Shown: positions 1-12,068 of the stretch, piece by piece | Layout: each line of letters opens with the position of its first letter | Numbering within the stretch: position 1 is the first letter of the stretch | Assembly (NCBI GenBank): GCA_023374025.1 | Contig: SIJG01000016.1 | Span: 763,844 to 827,843 of the forward strand | Direction: 5' to 3' | Source of the DNA: Heterodera schachtii | Lineage: Eukaryota > Nematoda > Chromadorea > Rhabditida > Heteroderidae | DNA length: 64,000 bases | Notes under the pieces: generated by a model | Databases searched by the model: none | What the model was told of the DNA's origin: nothing | What the model saw: the letters and a program-made list of their open reading frames with translations, nothing else | Program-made: the position numbers and the translations under genes

Positions 1-40
1 TTGTCTTCTTCGAACCCATCCATGGCCAGGGCGTGTGTCG
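1..40 (-). CDS. possible partial gene at left edge, signal-peptide-like
   Basis: On the minus strand the first ~75 bases read as a hydrophobic stretch ending in an Ala-Leu-Ala-type signal cleavage context, followed by acidic residues and open to the edge. An in-frame ATG lies near position 30, inside the hydrophobic part. The upstream end has no clear start or splice site. It could be the N-terminus of a secreted protein leaving the window. Too little is visible to name it. Confidence 0.2.
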
Positions 41-325
41 ACATCAGGGCAAACAGTACCGAAATGGGGACGAATGGGTGGGTCGAATTAAAAAATAAAC
101 CAATTAATACATAATTAATTATTAAAGCAAAATTAATGGACATTAATTGACAGATTGTTTCCAACTCTTTCATTATGAATTGCATCGTCCATTACAACCG
201 ATGGGAAACAAAGGTTATTTGGCCATGAGATGGCGATTATTTTCAAAATGCCATATTAGTTAAATGTTTAAAAGGTGTGAAGACGGGGGAAGGGGTGACA
301 AGATACATAAAGAAAGGGCGAATTT

Positions 326-398
326 GACTTGGTAGCTCAGTGGAAGAGCTGCCCATGGACTTTGTGGAGGCGTGGGATCGGTTCCCATCCGATGCGTA
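326..398 (+). tRNA. degenerate tRNA-like sequence
   Basis: A D-arm-like block (TAGCTCAGTGGAAGAGC) is followed at the right distance by a pairable T-arm (GTGGG/CCCAT around a 7-base loop). The acceptor ends do not pair and the T-loop lacks the TTC core, so this is at best a decayed tRNA or tRNA-derived repeat. A covariance-model search would decide. Confidence 0.25.
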
Positions 399-399
399 A

Positions 400-1330
400 C
401 ATTTTCTCTTCCTATTAAGTCAAATATCACTCATTAGCAATGTCCAACAATTGCTCTTTCTGCCAGATCATCGCCTGTCTGTCAATGTTAGGCGAGAGAA
501 TCCCCGTAAACGGACAGATCAGTGATCAGCACGGAGTTTGGAAATGCGAACAGAAGCCGAACGGAAGCACGCGATTGGTGCAGCAGAAGCAGTGAAGGGA
601 GGAAAAGTGATCAGTGATGGGAGAGACGAACCAAAGCATTGAATCGGCAGAGGAAAAGCCATAAGCAAATCAAAGACTGTTCCACACACTTTTTAATACC
701 CTGTTAATTACTCACTAATTAATGTTTATTTTGACCCTGAAAAAAATGTAAATGCATTGGTTGCTTTAGTAACTTGGCTAATTATTTTTTTAGCAATTTA
801 ATTAATTATAAAATTTTTGGATTAATTTAATATTAATAATTACTTAATAATTGGGTTGCGTGATAAATTTGATACCAGATAATTTATTCTCCGTCCTCAG
901 GAGTGAGACATGACAATCTGAATTTAATAATTAATTCCGTTTGTCTCAATTTGATTCAAACTACAAATTCACTAATTAGCTGAACCGATTAGAGGATCAA
1001 CTTTTTGGGAAGAGAAACGGACGGAGAAAGGGAGGCGAAAATCGAAATTATTTAATTGACAGTCCGTCGATGGATTCGTTGGGTGGGCTTCTTCTTCTTC
1101 TTTTTTTTTTCTTTGTTTTTCTATTTGGGCTTTTCTTTTCTTTTTCGTTTGCCCTTTTGGCCTTCCAATCGGCTCTTCTTTTGATCAGTGTGACCAAATC
1201 AAAAGCAAATAAATGGAAAGAAACAGTGGAACCGAATCGGCGCCAGGGCTAATTTATTGCGCGACACATTTGGGATGACGCGACTTAGGGTGGTGGTGGA
1301 TCCGCCCATTAACTAATAATTGGCGAGGCC
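400..1330. other. intergenic, AT-rich, no gene seen
   Basis: No reading frame with coding character is visible. A T-rich low-complexity stretch at about 1095-1150 gives a spurious small hydrophobic frame on the plus strand. Confidence 0.6.
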
Positions 1331-1338
1331 TATAAATA
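1331..1338 (+). promoter_or_regulatory. TATA box of the secreted-protein gene
   Basis: TATAAATA lies about 175 bases upstream of the ATG at 1507, which would place the transcript start near 1360 with a leader of about 150 bases. It is a clean consensus in the expected orientation, and the following gene has no intron. Confidence 0.5.
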
Positions 1339-1506
1339 AAAGGACAATTCCATTCCGCCGTGTTCATTATCCATTAAAAACATTCAATTAATTCTTTTTT
1401 GCCATTTATTTAGTACATATTAATTCGATTCGTTCCTAATTTATTTTAAATTCCGTTTGATTCCGTTTTTAATTCCCTTCCCTCCGGCAGTTCTTTCTGT
1501 TGCCAT

Positions 1507-2022
1507 TTGTCCAAAATGAGCCCTCTTCCGCTGCTGCTGCTTCTCATTTCCCCGCTTTTCTTCTGTCCTTCCGTTTTTTCTGATGACATTCTCCGCTTTG
1601 ATCCCGCGGCACCGCCGGCCAAAATGCCCTCAAAATCGTCACTAATTAACTTGTCCAAAAAGGATCAAGTTACACTTGACGAAATACTCATTAGTCTCAG
1701 ACAAAAATCGCCAATTGAGCAAACGCACGACATGAAAGCATTCGCACAACGCGAAGGCGGACTTATGAAAGTGAGCGGTGATGGGAAAAAGGCTAAACGA
1801 AACGCAAGGCAATTTCAGTTGAAAATCGACGCCATTTTGGAGGAGTATGCCAAGGCGGTGGAGAAGTTCAAGTTGGAAATGGCACCCAAATTGGAGGCCA
1901 TGAGTTTGAAGGAGGCGCGGTCGTGCGGTGATCATGTGGTGCTGATCATCACCGACCCGAAACTGAGCCCAGCGGAGAAAGTGGCGAGAGTGAACGACGC
2001 GGTGAGAAAAAGGACCAATTAA
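1507..2022 (+). CDS. small secreted helical protein, SXP/RAL-2-like
   Basis: A single-exon frame encodes 171 residues. Residues 1-25 form a textbook signal peptide: Lys near the start, a Leu-rich core, and probable cleavage after Val-Phe-Ser. The mature part is charged and mainly helical, has one Cys, and ends with a basic tail. The pattern of amphipathic helices with a final Leu-Ser-Pro-Ala-Glu-Lys segment resembles the nematode SXP/RAL-2 (DUF148) family of secreted proteins, but I recognise it by style rather than by a decisive motif. An ATG at residue 4 is an alternative start. The TATA box upstream and compact intronless form suit a strongly expressed secreted product. Secretion is well supported; the family is tentative and the function unknown. 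Confidence 0.6.
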   Translation: MSKMSPLPLLLLLISPLFFCPSVFSDDILRFDPAAPPAKMPSKSSLINLSKKDQVTLDEILISLRQKSPIEQTHDMKAFAQREGGLMKVSGDGKKAKRNARQFQLKIDAILEEYAKAVEKFKLEMAPKLEAMSLKEARSCGDHVVLIITDPKLSPAEKVARVNDAVRKRTN

Positions 2023-2448
2023 AAAGGCAAATTCAAACGGAATTAATTGATATTCCATTAAAAGGTTGGCCGACTGTCGGAGGACGCCCAAAAGGAGCTG
2101 AAAGCGATCAATTTGGCAGACGCAGGGCAAATCGTCCAAAAGGGGGGCCCTTTTCTGAACGGACCTGCCTTTTGGCCATGAAAGAACGAACGAACGAATG
2201 GAAGAAAAGTGCCGACAAATTGTCCCATCACTCCCCACCCATTTAAGTGTTTTCATTTCCTAATTAGCTCCATAAATGTTAAAGATTTTTTTATGTTCAA
2301 AATGTCGAATATTTAAAGATTTTTACAATCTTTTAATCCTTTCTTTCCTCAATTCGTTTCATTTCGTTTGGCATTTGCTCCGTTCTCCCAAAAACTAAAA
2401 TTAAATATGCAAATTAGTTCAAAATCTTTAAATCAATTAAACATTTAA

Positions 2449-5400
2449 TTATGAATTGAAATCACTCGTCGGCTTTTCTTCGCTATCGGCTTCCATGCAT
2501 CGAAAAATGCGTCGAAATGTGTCAACAAATTGGGCAATTGGCGCCCGTTGCTTCGGTTTTCGGGGTAAAACTAAAAACAATAAAAGCTGACAAGAAGTGA
2601 ACAAAATGCCAAAGGTGTGCGGCACCTGCAAAAAAAGCAGAAATTTTTAAAATTTTATTATTTGGTATATTTTTTAAAATTTTTCCCACCATCAAACTCA
2701 AATCGTTGATCAGAATGCCAAAAAGGCACCATTCAATGGCGATGAGAAAATTGGCGGCACAAAGGGGCAAAGGGAGCATCGAAGTGTTTCGATGCCGAAG
2801 CAGCGATTTCTGGGGGGAATTTAATTGCGAATGAACGATTGAAGGAAGGACCAGCATTGAAAGCGGGGCGGCATAAGAGGCGACATTTAGGCAAGCACAA
2901 ACAATGCCAAGGGGACTGGTGCGCAAAAAGGGAGTGACCAGGGAACAGCCGATAAACTGGAGCAAGACGAACAGAAAGACGATCAGAAGGAAGACGCAGA
3001 GGATTTGGAAACTGATCAGACACTAAAGGAAAGGGAAGACTGATCAGACACAAAATGAAATGGAGGACTGATCAGACAGAAAAGGAAACGGAAGACTGAA
3101 TAGACAGAAAAGGAAACGGAAGACTGAATAGACAGAAAAGGAAACGGAAGACTGAATAGACAGAAAAGGAAACGGAAGACTGAATAGACAGAAAAGGAAA
3201 CGGAAGACTGAATAGACAGAAAAGGAAACGGAAGACTGATCAGACAGAAAAGGAAAGCGAAGACTGATCAGACAGAAAAGGAAAGGGAAGACTGATCAGA
3301 CAGAAAATGAAATGGAGGACTGATCAGACACAAAATGAAATGGAGGACTGATCAGACAGAAAAGGAAACGGAAGACTGAATAGACAGAAAAGGAAACGGA
3401 AGACTGAATAGACAGAAAAGGAAACGGAAGACTGAATAGACAGAAAAGGAAACGGAAGACTGATCAGACAGAAAAGGAAAGGGAAGACTGATCAGACAGA
3501 AAAGGAAAGCGAAGACTGATCAGACAGAAAAGGAAAGGGAAGACTGATCAGACAGAAAATGAAATGGAGGACTGATCAGACAGAAAGGGAAAGGGAAAGA
3601 CTGAATAGACAGAAAAGGAAACGGAAGACTGATCAGACAGAAAAGGAAAGGGAAGACTGAATAGACAGAAAAGGAAACGGAAGACTGAATAGACAGAAAA
3701 GGAAACGGAAGACTGAATAGACAGAAAATGAAATGGAGGACTGATCAGACAGAAAAGGAAACGGAAGACTGAATAGACAGAAAAGGAAACGGAAGACTGA
3801 ATAGACAGAAAAGGAAACGGAAGACTGAATAGACAGAAAAGGAAACGGAAGACTGATCAGACAGAAAAGGAAAGGGAAGACTGATCAGACAGAAAATGAA
3901 ATGGAGGACTGATCAGACACAAATGAAATGGAGGACTGATCAGACAGAAAGGAAACGGAAGACTGAATAGACAGAAAAGGAAACGGAAGACTGAATAGAC
4001 AGAAAAGGAAACGGAAGACTGAATAGACAGAAAAGGAAACGGAAGACTGAATAGACAGAAAAGGAAACGGAAGACTGATCAGACAAAAAAGGAAAGCGAA
4101 GACTGATCAGACAGAAAAGGAAAGGGAAGACTGATCAGACAGAAAATGAAATGGAGGACTGATCAGACAGAAAGGGAAAGGGAAGACTGAATAGACAGAA
4201 AAGGAAACGGAAGACTGATCAGACAGAAAAGGAAAGGGAAGACTGATCAGACAGAAAAGGAAAGGGAAGACTGATCAGACAGAAAATGAAATGGAGGACT
4301 GATCAGACAGAAAGGGAAACGGAAGACTGATCAGACAGAAAAGGAAAGGGAAGACTGAATAGACAGAAAAGGAAACGGAAGACTGATCAGACAGAAAAGG
4401 AAAGGGAAGACTGAATAGACAGAAAAGGAAACGGAAGACTGAATAGACAGAAAAGGAAACGGAAGACTGAATAGACAGAAAAGGAAACGGAAGACTGATC
4501 AGACAGAAAAGGAAAGCGAAGACTGATCAGACAGAAAAGGAAAGGGAAGACTGATCAGACAGAAAATGAAATGGAGGACTGATCAGACAGAAAGGGAAAG
4601 GGAAGACTGAATAGACAGAAAAGGAAACGGAAGACTGATCAGACAGAAAAGGAAAGGGAAGACTGATCAGACAGAAAAGGAAAGGGAAGACTGATCAGAC
4701 AGAAAATGAAATGGAGGACTGATCAGACAGAAAGGGAAACGGAAGACTGATCAGACAGAAAATGAAATGGAGGACTGATCAGACAGAAAGGGAAAGGGAA
4801 GACTGAATAGACAGAAAAGGAAACGGAAGACTGATCAGACAGAAAAGGAAAGGGAAGACTGATCAGACAGAAAAGGAAAGGGAAGACTGATCAGACAGAA
4901 AAGGAAAGGGAAGACTGAATAGACAGAAAAGGAAACGGAAGACTGATCAGACAGAAAAGGAAAGGGAAGACTGATCAGACAGAAAAGGAAAGGGAAGACT
5001 GATCAGACAGAAAAGGAAACGGAAGACTGATCAGACAGAAAAGGAAAGGGAAGACTGATCAGACTCTAAAGGAAAGAGACAAATAAGAACTGATAAGAGG
5101 ACTGATCACAAATTGATTGACTAATTAAATTAACAGTATAAGTTATAACAAATAAAACAATTAAATAAAAATCATCAACTGATCACTTAGATTTTACCTT
5201 AACAATTATTTCTCTTGAAAATAATAAAAAAAAAATGCAGCAGATTTTGCGAATTTTCCAACCTTTTTCCTGCTCATTGTCCAATAAAAGGCGGTGTAAG
5301 CCGAGTAAATTACGAATTGGCACGCGTTGACGTACTGAATCAACGGGTGCTGCAACAGCACTCCGTACGTGAACCAATAGCTGCTGCCCCAAACACCAAG

Positions 5401-5736
5401 CAGAAAGGAGTACGCTTTGATGTCGGCCGTTTCGCCGCGTTTCCAAATTTGATGGCAAATGCCACTGGAAAATGATTAAATAGTTGGAAAGCCCCTAATT
5501 TGGTACATTCCACAGAAAAAGGTGGCCACTGTCGTCACAAAATTGACCATTGCCAATGCCCTCACAAATCCCTCATTTTCGCGGCTTCGTACAGCCACCG
5601 TAATATTTTGCTCAATTTGGAAGTTCACCAATTCGTACGGTAATTTGTGAATTAGAATGTTCAGGCCGAAGTTGGCCTTTGCTTTTAGAAATTTGGAGGA
5701 GCAATTGGCGGGGATCAGCGGAAATGAGTCGAACAT
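2449..5736 (-). CDS. SWEET-type sugar transporter
   Basis: Five exons (5507-5736, 5263-5464, 2852-3022, 2690-2809, 2449-2625) join in frame to about 299 residues. The product is a seven-helix plasma- or endomembrane sugar uniporter with two MtN3/saliva repeats. Repeat 1 shows FFCGIGIC then the WKRGET and LLGVWGSSYWFTYG blocks. Repeat 2 shows YAAPLSML, RNTSMLPLPLC, a conserved Trp, and PHTFGILFTSCQLLLF. Length fits animal SWEETs. Two introns are only 42 nt (5465-5506, 2810-2851) and one is 64 nt. Intron 2 (3023-5262) is about 2.2 kb because it holds the 28-bp minisatellite. The acceptor at 3023-3024 gives the correct phase and sits at the edge of that array. I began at the first ATG; an upstream TTG frame is not needed. 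Family certain; the C. elegans swt gene it matches is not determined. Confidence 0.92.
3023..5088. repeat. 28-bp minisatellite inside SWEET intron 2
   Basis: About 74 head-to-tail copies of a 28-bp unit of the form GACTGATCAGACAGAAAAGG plus AAACGGAA. Variants differ at fixed places: GATCAG or GAATAG; AAACGGAA, AAAGGGAA or AAAGCGAA; and an AATGAAATGGAG form. They recur in blocks, giving a higher-order pattern. On the coding (minus) strand each unit reads as a pyrimidine tract ending in GATCAG or ATTCAG, like the acceptor the gene uses next to the array. The purine/pyrimidine asymmetry is near complete. Confidence 0.95.
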
Positions 5737-5759
5737 TTTGAGCAAAGAGTCAGCGCGGC

Positions 5760-6430
5760 GAAGGACAAATTGACCAATTAGGAGAACACCTCAAAAGACA
5801 ATAATTTGGTGGGATTTGTGTCGAAGGATTTTAAAGATAAAAAAAACTGTCACTGAATTAAGTCGGCTTTTTGATTTTTAACGCGGCGACTATTCATTAA
5901 GCCCCATTAAATAACCGGCACTTCGCCCACTGATTGAGCATTCATTCATTTGTATTATTATGTGACAACTCACTCTTTCTGCTGATGATGAATAATCCCT
6001 TCAATGCCCCGCCGCCCCCCCGTCGGCATTTGCCATTTGAATTTAATTTTTTATTTCGATTTGTCATTCCTTTGGACCATTTGTTTGATTTTTGAGGGCC
6101 AACGATCACTTTTTCATTCATTCTGCTGATCGAATTGCTAGCTAACATATGCATTTGTTGTGCTCTATTTTATTTTATTTATTTATTTTTAACAATTAAT
6201 TAGTAAAAAAACAACGGGAGAAATAAAAAAAGAGGGAAAATGAAAGGGAAAAAAGAAAACATTGGAAAAGCGTATAACATACTACTATAAGTATCAATAT
6301 CATAATAATCTAATATCATTCATTTCTTTTGTTGTTTTTTATGACTAAACTTTGAATTATTTATATTTTATTATTTTATTAATTATTTTTTTCGTTTTTT
6401 GTATTTTTTGCGCCATTTTTCTGTTCACTT
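5760..6430. other. intergenic between SWEET and LIM-homeobox genes
   Basis: AT-rich sequence with no supported gene. It holds the SWEET upstream region and the LIM-homeobox 3' flank. Small frames here have no coding character. Confidence 0.6.
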
Positions 6431-7636
6431 TCAGTTGGCTTCGTTCTCAAACGATCCCCCGCCCCTTTCTTCGGCCGACGAAAAGGAAGAAGCGGACGAA
6501 GTGCCCAAGGAAAGCGGACCAACCGAAGCGGACGGACTTTGGACAGCCGAATTGACTTTTGAGCCGGCGACAAACATTGGCACCGGCGGGGGATGGTCAG
6601 TGAGGGAAAGAGGCGGCGGAAGAGAGCGCTGAAAAAGGGACGAAAAGTGAGAAAGAAGCAAAACAAAGGGAATGAATGGCCAAAAGCAAAGCATTTTTAA
6701 TTAATCAAAGAATTTTTACTAAGTTTTGGCTTTCTCCCCTCCAGCGTTTTTCCATCTATGGCACATTTTGCAATTTGTACTTTGAGATATTTTGCCATTT
6801 TTGGCACTATTTTTGCCTGCTCCCCTCACATTTTGCCTGTATCCATCGCCATGAATGGCTCCTCCGCCACCCTCGACAGAGGTGGATAGAGAAGCGTGGA
6901 CATGCACCCCGGACATTGCCGTGGTCAGCGACGGATTTGTGCCGTCCATTGCCGCCGCCACTTCCCCACGGATTTGCTGATTCCGCCGATGTTTGGCACG
7001 GGCATTCTGAAGAAGAATGGTGAAAACAACGCCAATGGGATGAGTTTGACCTGAAACCAAACTTGGAGTACCCTTTTGGTGAGCCCCGTCTTTTGGGAAA
7101 GCTGCTTCAAATCCTTCGCGTCCGGGTTGTGGTTACAGGCGAAATAGTTTTTCATCGTCCGAAGCTAAAGGCTTTGCATTTTCAATATTTCCTTGAATTT
7201 GGTAAGTAAAAAATAGCCAAAGATCTTTCATTGGTCAAATTAATTGGCCAAATTGACGAGTGGCCAATTGGCCATTCATTCATTTGCCTGGTGGTGTTTG
7301 AAGCTTGTCCTCATCCGTTTTTGCCGCCCATTTGCGCCCATTGCGCCCGGTGTTTCGCCTCCATTAGAGCTGCCCCCTCCGTTTCGCCCGGCGCAAAATG
7401 CGTCGGTGCCATTCGGAGTCACTGAAGGAGAAGAAAGACGAAGCGAATCTGAGAAAAAGCAAAAGGGGCACAATTAAGAGTGGGAAGACTTCACATTTGA
7501 TCATTTATGTATAGTACAATATTTCCTCTTTTTGAATTGCTCCTAAAATGGCATTGGCTTTTGTAAATTGCGACTTCCTTTTTCTCCTTTTCTCTCCTCT
7601 CACTTCTCTTCCTTTTCTCCCCCTTTCCTCTCTCTT

Positions 7637-7686
<50 letters not shown>

Positions 7687-9778
7687 CTCTCTCCCTTTTT
7701 CCGTTTTCACTCTCTTTCCTTCTTTTCTTCCTTTTTCTCTCCTTTCCCTTTTCCCTCTCTTTCTATCTCCTTTTCTCTCTCTCTCCTTCCGTTTTCTCTC
7801 CCTTCCCTCTTTCCCCCGTTCTCTTCCCTTTTCTCCCCATTTCACATTCTCTCATTTTTCTTCCTTTCCCATGCCAATGCCATCCGCGCCATTTTCCCGC
7901 TTTTGCCTCATGTAAAATGGGTGACAAACAATGCCAATTAACTGAGTACGATAAAATAACGAATTAGTCAAGCGAAACTTTTTGGTTTAAATAAAGAGTA
8001 ATTAAATTTTTATTTTGTTGGGCTATTAGTAATTTGATGGATTTGGGGCATTGCTTTTCCTAATATTTATCCCTTTCCCCCTTATTTATGCAAATCAAAC
8101 ATTGTGCCGTGCCATTCAACACTTCCCCCCCCCCCCCCCCCCCCTCCGCTTCTCTCTCCGATTTATTTGTTCCTTTCGCCACCGTATTATGATCACAAAT
8201 CTCATTATTCCGCAAAGATCAAATTTCAAGGTGCATTAAGAATTTCAAATATTCCTTAATCAAATTTTTTGCAATTTACCTGGGTTTTCCTTGCTCGATT
8301 CCGCAAAAGAATATCGGCTGTCGGTTTGGCTATTATTCGGCGAAATTACGCCGGTCGAAAGTTGCTCGAAAACTTTGCGATTCGTTTGTTGGCCGTGGCC
8401 CCCCAAATTGGAAGAGCAAAGATCGGTCAAAAATTGGAGCTGATTCCGAAAAAATTATTCAAAAATTCGAAGTTCTTCAGAGTTACTTGTTCTTCATCGC
8501 TCATTTTATGCGAAAATTGGCCAAGGGAAAGCGAAGGATTCAAATGGAAATGTGCTAAAATTGGATTGAATATAAAATCCCAATACCAAAATCTTTCTCA
8601 CCATTACAGAACAAAGCCCCGCCCGGTTGACCCGAAATTCCAACGGTAAATTGTTGGCCAGGAGAAAGCATTTGGCCACAACAAACGCAGGAGAAGCCTA
8701 ACGAAAAGCAAACAATTCAAAAATGATCAAAGATAAAAACGAATGCACTCACAATGGACGTGGAATAACAGCGATTTTTGGTCGGAGTTTCCGTTTTGGG
8801 GCACTTTCATCACCAATTCTCCCCTTGCGATTGGAATGCCGCACCGATCGCAGGGTTTGCCATATTTGCTTAAAAAGCGATTCGATTTTTAAATTATTTG
8901 AGTTACTTACGCAAAGTAATCGCGGTGACAAAACACAAAACCATCGCGCACGAAACAGGTGGGCCCATCCTTTTCCAAATTTTGGCCACAAATCACACAA
9001 ACACAGCACTCGGAGTGCCACTTTTGGTCATCCACCAGCAAAAAACTCTGATCCAAAATTGGCCGATGGCACGCGGAACAGAGAAAGCCGAAAAGGGGGA
9101 AAAGCTCAGAAAACGCAAAGGAATATTCACAAAATAAATTGTTTTGCCTGGTGAATGAAGCAGCAAATTCGGCTGAATGTGGTCAATCGGTTGTTGACGC
9201 TGTTGTAGTCCGATCGGCGGAGTTAACTGAGTGAATGTGTTGCCCAATGACACCGAAGGGATTGGCGAAAGACCGACGATTGGCTTAATCAGGGAAACAT
9301 TCGAACCAATTTAATAAGTGGACAATCTCACCGGCATTAGGCAATTTGCCGGGGTCAGCATTTGCATGTCGGTGCCTTTGTCGCTTCCGATTGGTTCAAT
9401 TTCATCAATTTGCGCGGTTGTTAACAGTCCGTTGAATGGGCCGATTAAACTTGGCACATTTGGCTGCGTCGGCGACAGTTCGCTTCCGCGCATTGGCATT
9501 TGCTGCTGAAGTTGCTGTCCCATGATGGCTAATTGGCGTTGGAGCTGTTCAGCCTCAACATTTGCAAATATTAATCGCCAATTAACAATTTTTAAAATTG
9601 ATTAGCCCCTTTTGAATTGTTTTCCTCTTTTGGCCACTCTGACCTGTTGATTTCTCTGCGCTTGTTCCAATTCGCTTGGCTTTGGCATTATCACTCCGTT
9701 AAGTAATAATCCGTCAATCTCCGGGTCCACCAGCAAATCCGCCGCTGCTGCTGAAGTCGGCGGTGGGAAGAAAAGCAT
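6431..9778 (-). CDS. ttx-3: LIM-homeodomain transcription factor, ttx-3/LHX2/9 type
   Basis: Exons read so far: 9644-9778, 9332-9553, one starting at 9283, 8911-9104, 8753-8868, 8602-8697, 8487-8554, 8280-8439, 7288-7448, 7051-7164, 6830-7006, 6431-6628. The N-terminus is Gln-rich. LIM1 (CSAC...HSECCVC...CHRDYF) and LIM2 (CDRCGIPI...HC.SCVCC...LFC) keep their zinc ligands. The homeodomain spans two introns: KRMRTSFKHHQ, then LRTMKNYFACNHNPDAKDL, LTKRVLQVWFQ, then NARAKHRRN. This homeodomain is diagnostic of the apterous/LHX2/9/TTX-3 class, DNA-binding nuclear regulators of neuronal fate (AIY in C. elegans). The intron after HHQ starts GC (7286-7287), not GT. The join between the exon starting at 9283 and LIM1 is unsettled: an end at 9254 keeps frame, but a read-through toward 9130 is also open. 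The 7449-8279 intron holds a CT microsatellite and a C20 tract. Confidence 0.9.
7570..7860 (+). repeat. CT-rich microsatellite in LIM-homeobox intron
   Basis: Nearly pure pyrimidine, with runs of (CT)n near 7630-7690. It makes long Ser/Leu/Phe frames on this strand and Arg/Glu/Lys frames on the other; none is a gene. Confidence 0.85.
8125..8144 (+). repeat. C20 homopolymer
   Basis: Twenty consecutive C in an intron of the LIM-homeobox gene. It is the longest of many G/C homopolymers in the window. Confidence 0.9.
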
Positions 9779-9779
9779 T

Positions 9780-12068
9780 TTTGGTGGAATAATGAAAATA
9801 TTTTTCAAAAAATTCGACCAAAATATTTAATTGCCACTAAATTTGGCCAAAATGCAATTTGCAAAATGTGCCCATTAAACACTCGCAACGAGGAGACAAT
9901 TGCGACCCTTTGAGTTGTTTTACCACCATTTTAATTGTTTTGCTGGAGATTGTGGCGGATTGTCCCCGGATTATCCGCCGTCCCATCGCCCGCCCCCCAC
10001 CCCAAGCGAAGTGATCAGTGCGAGGCGAGAGCTGTCGAATTGCATAATCCATTGAAAAATGAGTTCATAACCTCTACAATATATTTGTGAATTTTTTCAT
10101 TAAAATAAAAAAACAGTAAAATATTTTAAATTTAAAAATGTTTTGATAAATTTACTTATTTGTGTCGTCATTTTAGGGTATCCCCTCATTAACAAATACA
10201 TTTGTTTTTTTTCCGACACCTTTCAACAACACTCACTGATCAAATGCCAGTCACTGTCAGATTTGACTCGGATGAAAGCATTGGCCCAATGGACTGGCAA
10301 ATTTTAATTGGGACAACGACACATCTGCCGGCGGGGGGGAGGGGGAGGAGGGAGGGGGTGGCACAATAAAACAGCGAAAAGACACAGAAAATTTAATTGC
10401 GCCTCGGGGGACAATCCGAGAGTGAAAATGGCAATGGTATTATTGGGGGGGGGGGGGGAGAAACTCCCTCCGGGGATGAATTTGGAACTGAAACGGACAA
10501 AAGGTGAAAAAGGGACGGATTGAGCAGCAGAAAGGCAATCGAAGCCTGACCAAGTCAAATCGGAAAATAAAAGTAGAAACAAAGTCCAAATGAAAAGAAG
10601 GAGGAAAGACTTTGAGAAAGGATTTGATAAAGACAATTTTTAATTTTAAAATTTAATTATTACTAATTTACTTAAATTGACTCAAACCAATAAATAAGAA
10701 AGACAAAGGGAAAAATTATGAAGTGTTAATTGCTCCGGATGAGGCCATGCCCACTCCTTCCAACTGTGAATCTCCTTGTCTTCCGCCTTGTCCGTGCCAT
10801 GCCACTCACTTTGTCCTCTTTGGCCTATCCTCGAGAATCGAGAGCGGTGCCTTTGCGCGGGTGCTTTTGTTCTTGGGGCGGTTGTCTGCTCCCGCCCCAT
10901 TCCCTCCTTTTCTCTTTCTCTCTTTCTTTCTTTATCTCTCTCTCTCTCTCTCTCTCGTTCTTTCTTTCTCTTTCTCTCTTTCTTTCTTTATCTCTCTCTC
11001 TCTCTTCTCTCTTTCTTTCTCTTCCCCTCTCTCTCGCCTTCTTATTCCTTCCTTGTTTTTCTCTTCTTGCCACTTCCTTCCGCTGTTCATCATAATCTTT
11101 CTTTCTTTTCCATACACTATTTCTTTTTCTTTTTTTCTTTTCTTCCTCACTCTTTCTCTTACCGTATCTTTGATGGGCGGAGTTAATTTCCATGCCGTGG
11201 CAATGGCAACCATTGGCTTTGCGTTAAGAAAAAAAAACAGGTGCTTTATCGGACGAAAAAGACCAATGCTTTTTTGCATATTATTTAGTTAAAAATAATT
11301 ATAATTAAATGCCAAAATAAATAATATGAATTTAAAATTTATTTACTGATTTAAAAATATGTTCATTGTTTTTAAAAAAATGTGATTTTTATAATAAAAA
11401 AAATTTGGCCTGCGGCCTTTTTAACATTTATTTAATTAGGAAATTATTTAATTTCAATGATTATTTAATCAATGTTTTAAAATTTAAATAATAAATTTTA
11501 TATTAATATAAAAAAATACATTGAATTTTTCAACCAAAATGAACAAAACAAAGCGAATAATATTAAAAATTTAATGAAAGAAAAAATAAATAAAATGAAT
11601 TATTTTTCGCATCGCAATAATATTTAAATTTATAATTCTGCTGCTGGTCTCTCTCTGCCCGGCTAATCCGATTTTGATCCCTTCCTTTCCCCCCCCCCCC
11701 CTTATTTCTTTCTCCGCCCTTTCTCGGCTTTTTGGGTGTCATTTATTTCCGCTGATGCGCGGCTCAATTTCCATGAGCAGAAGCAAAAAGAAGCAGGCAG
11801 CAGAGCACGGCATCGGCAGCAGCAGGTGTAACACCGGTGGGGGGGGGGGTCAAATGGCAAAGGCAAAAAAGGGGGGAAAGGGGGAGAGAGGGGGAGGAGG
11901 AAAAGGAAAAGGAACCCTTTGCATTGAAAACACTCTTGAAATTTAAATTATTTCAATGAAAAAGTATTTTACTTGACTCTTCAACGAGCAGTTCATTTCG
12001 TTTTTTTTCATTTTGTGTCATAATTTTTATTTTATTTGATTTTTGATTTTCATTTTCCTTCGTTTGTT
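9780..12068. other. intergenic with GA/CT and G/C tracts
   Basis: About 2.3 kb between the LIM-homeobox start and the collagen stop. It holds G-rich tracts (10330-10360, 10445-10458), a CT-rich microsatellite (about 10910-11060), an AT-rich stretch (11280-11640) and C/G runs (11690-11702, 11838-11850). Small frames here follow the low-complexity sequence. Some of 9780-10060 is probably 5' leader or promoter of the LIM-homeobox gene. Confidence 0.6.
10910..11060 (+). repeat. CT-rich microsatellite
   Basis: TTTCTTTCTCTCTCTC-type repeats, pyrimidine only, in the spacer upstream of the LIM-homeobox gene. Confidence 0.85.

Noticed and set aside
3023..5088. CRISPR-like array
   Set aside because: Units are contiguous 28-bp repeats with no unique spacers, in a nematode intron: a minisatellite.
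7548..7967. Ser/Leu/Phe-rich and Arg/Glu-rich frames
   Set aside because: Translation of a CT microsatellite within an intron of the LIM-homeobox gene.
10723..11292. Long Ser/Phe/Leu frames and their charged antisense
   Set aside because: Low-complexity pyrimidine tract with no start context, splice sites or family match.
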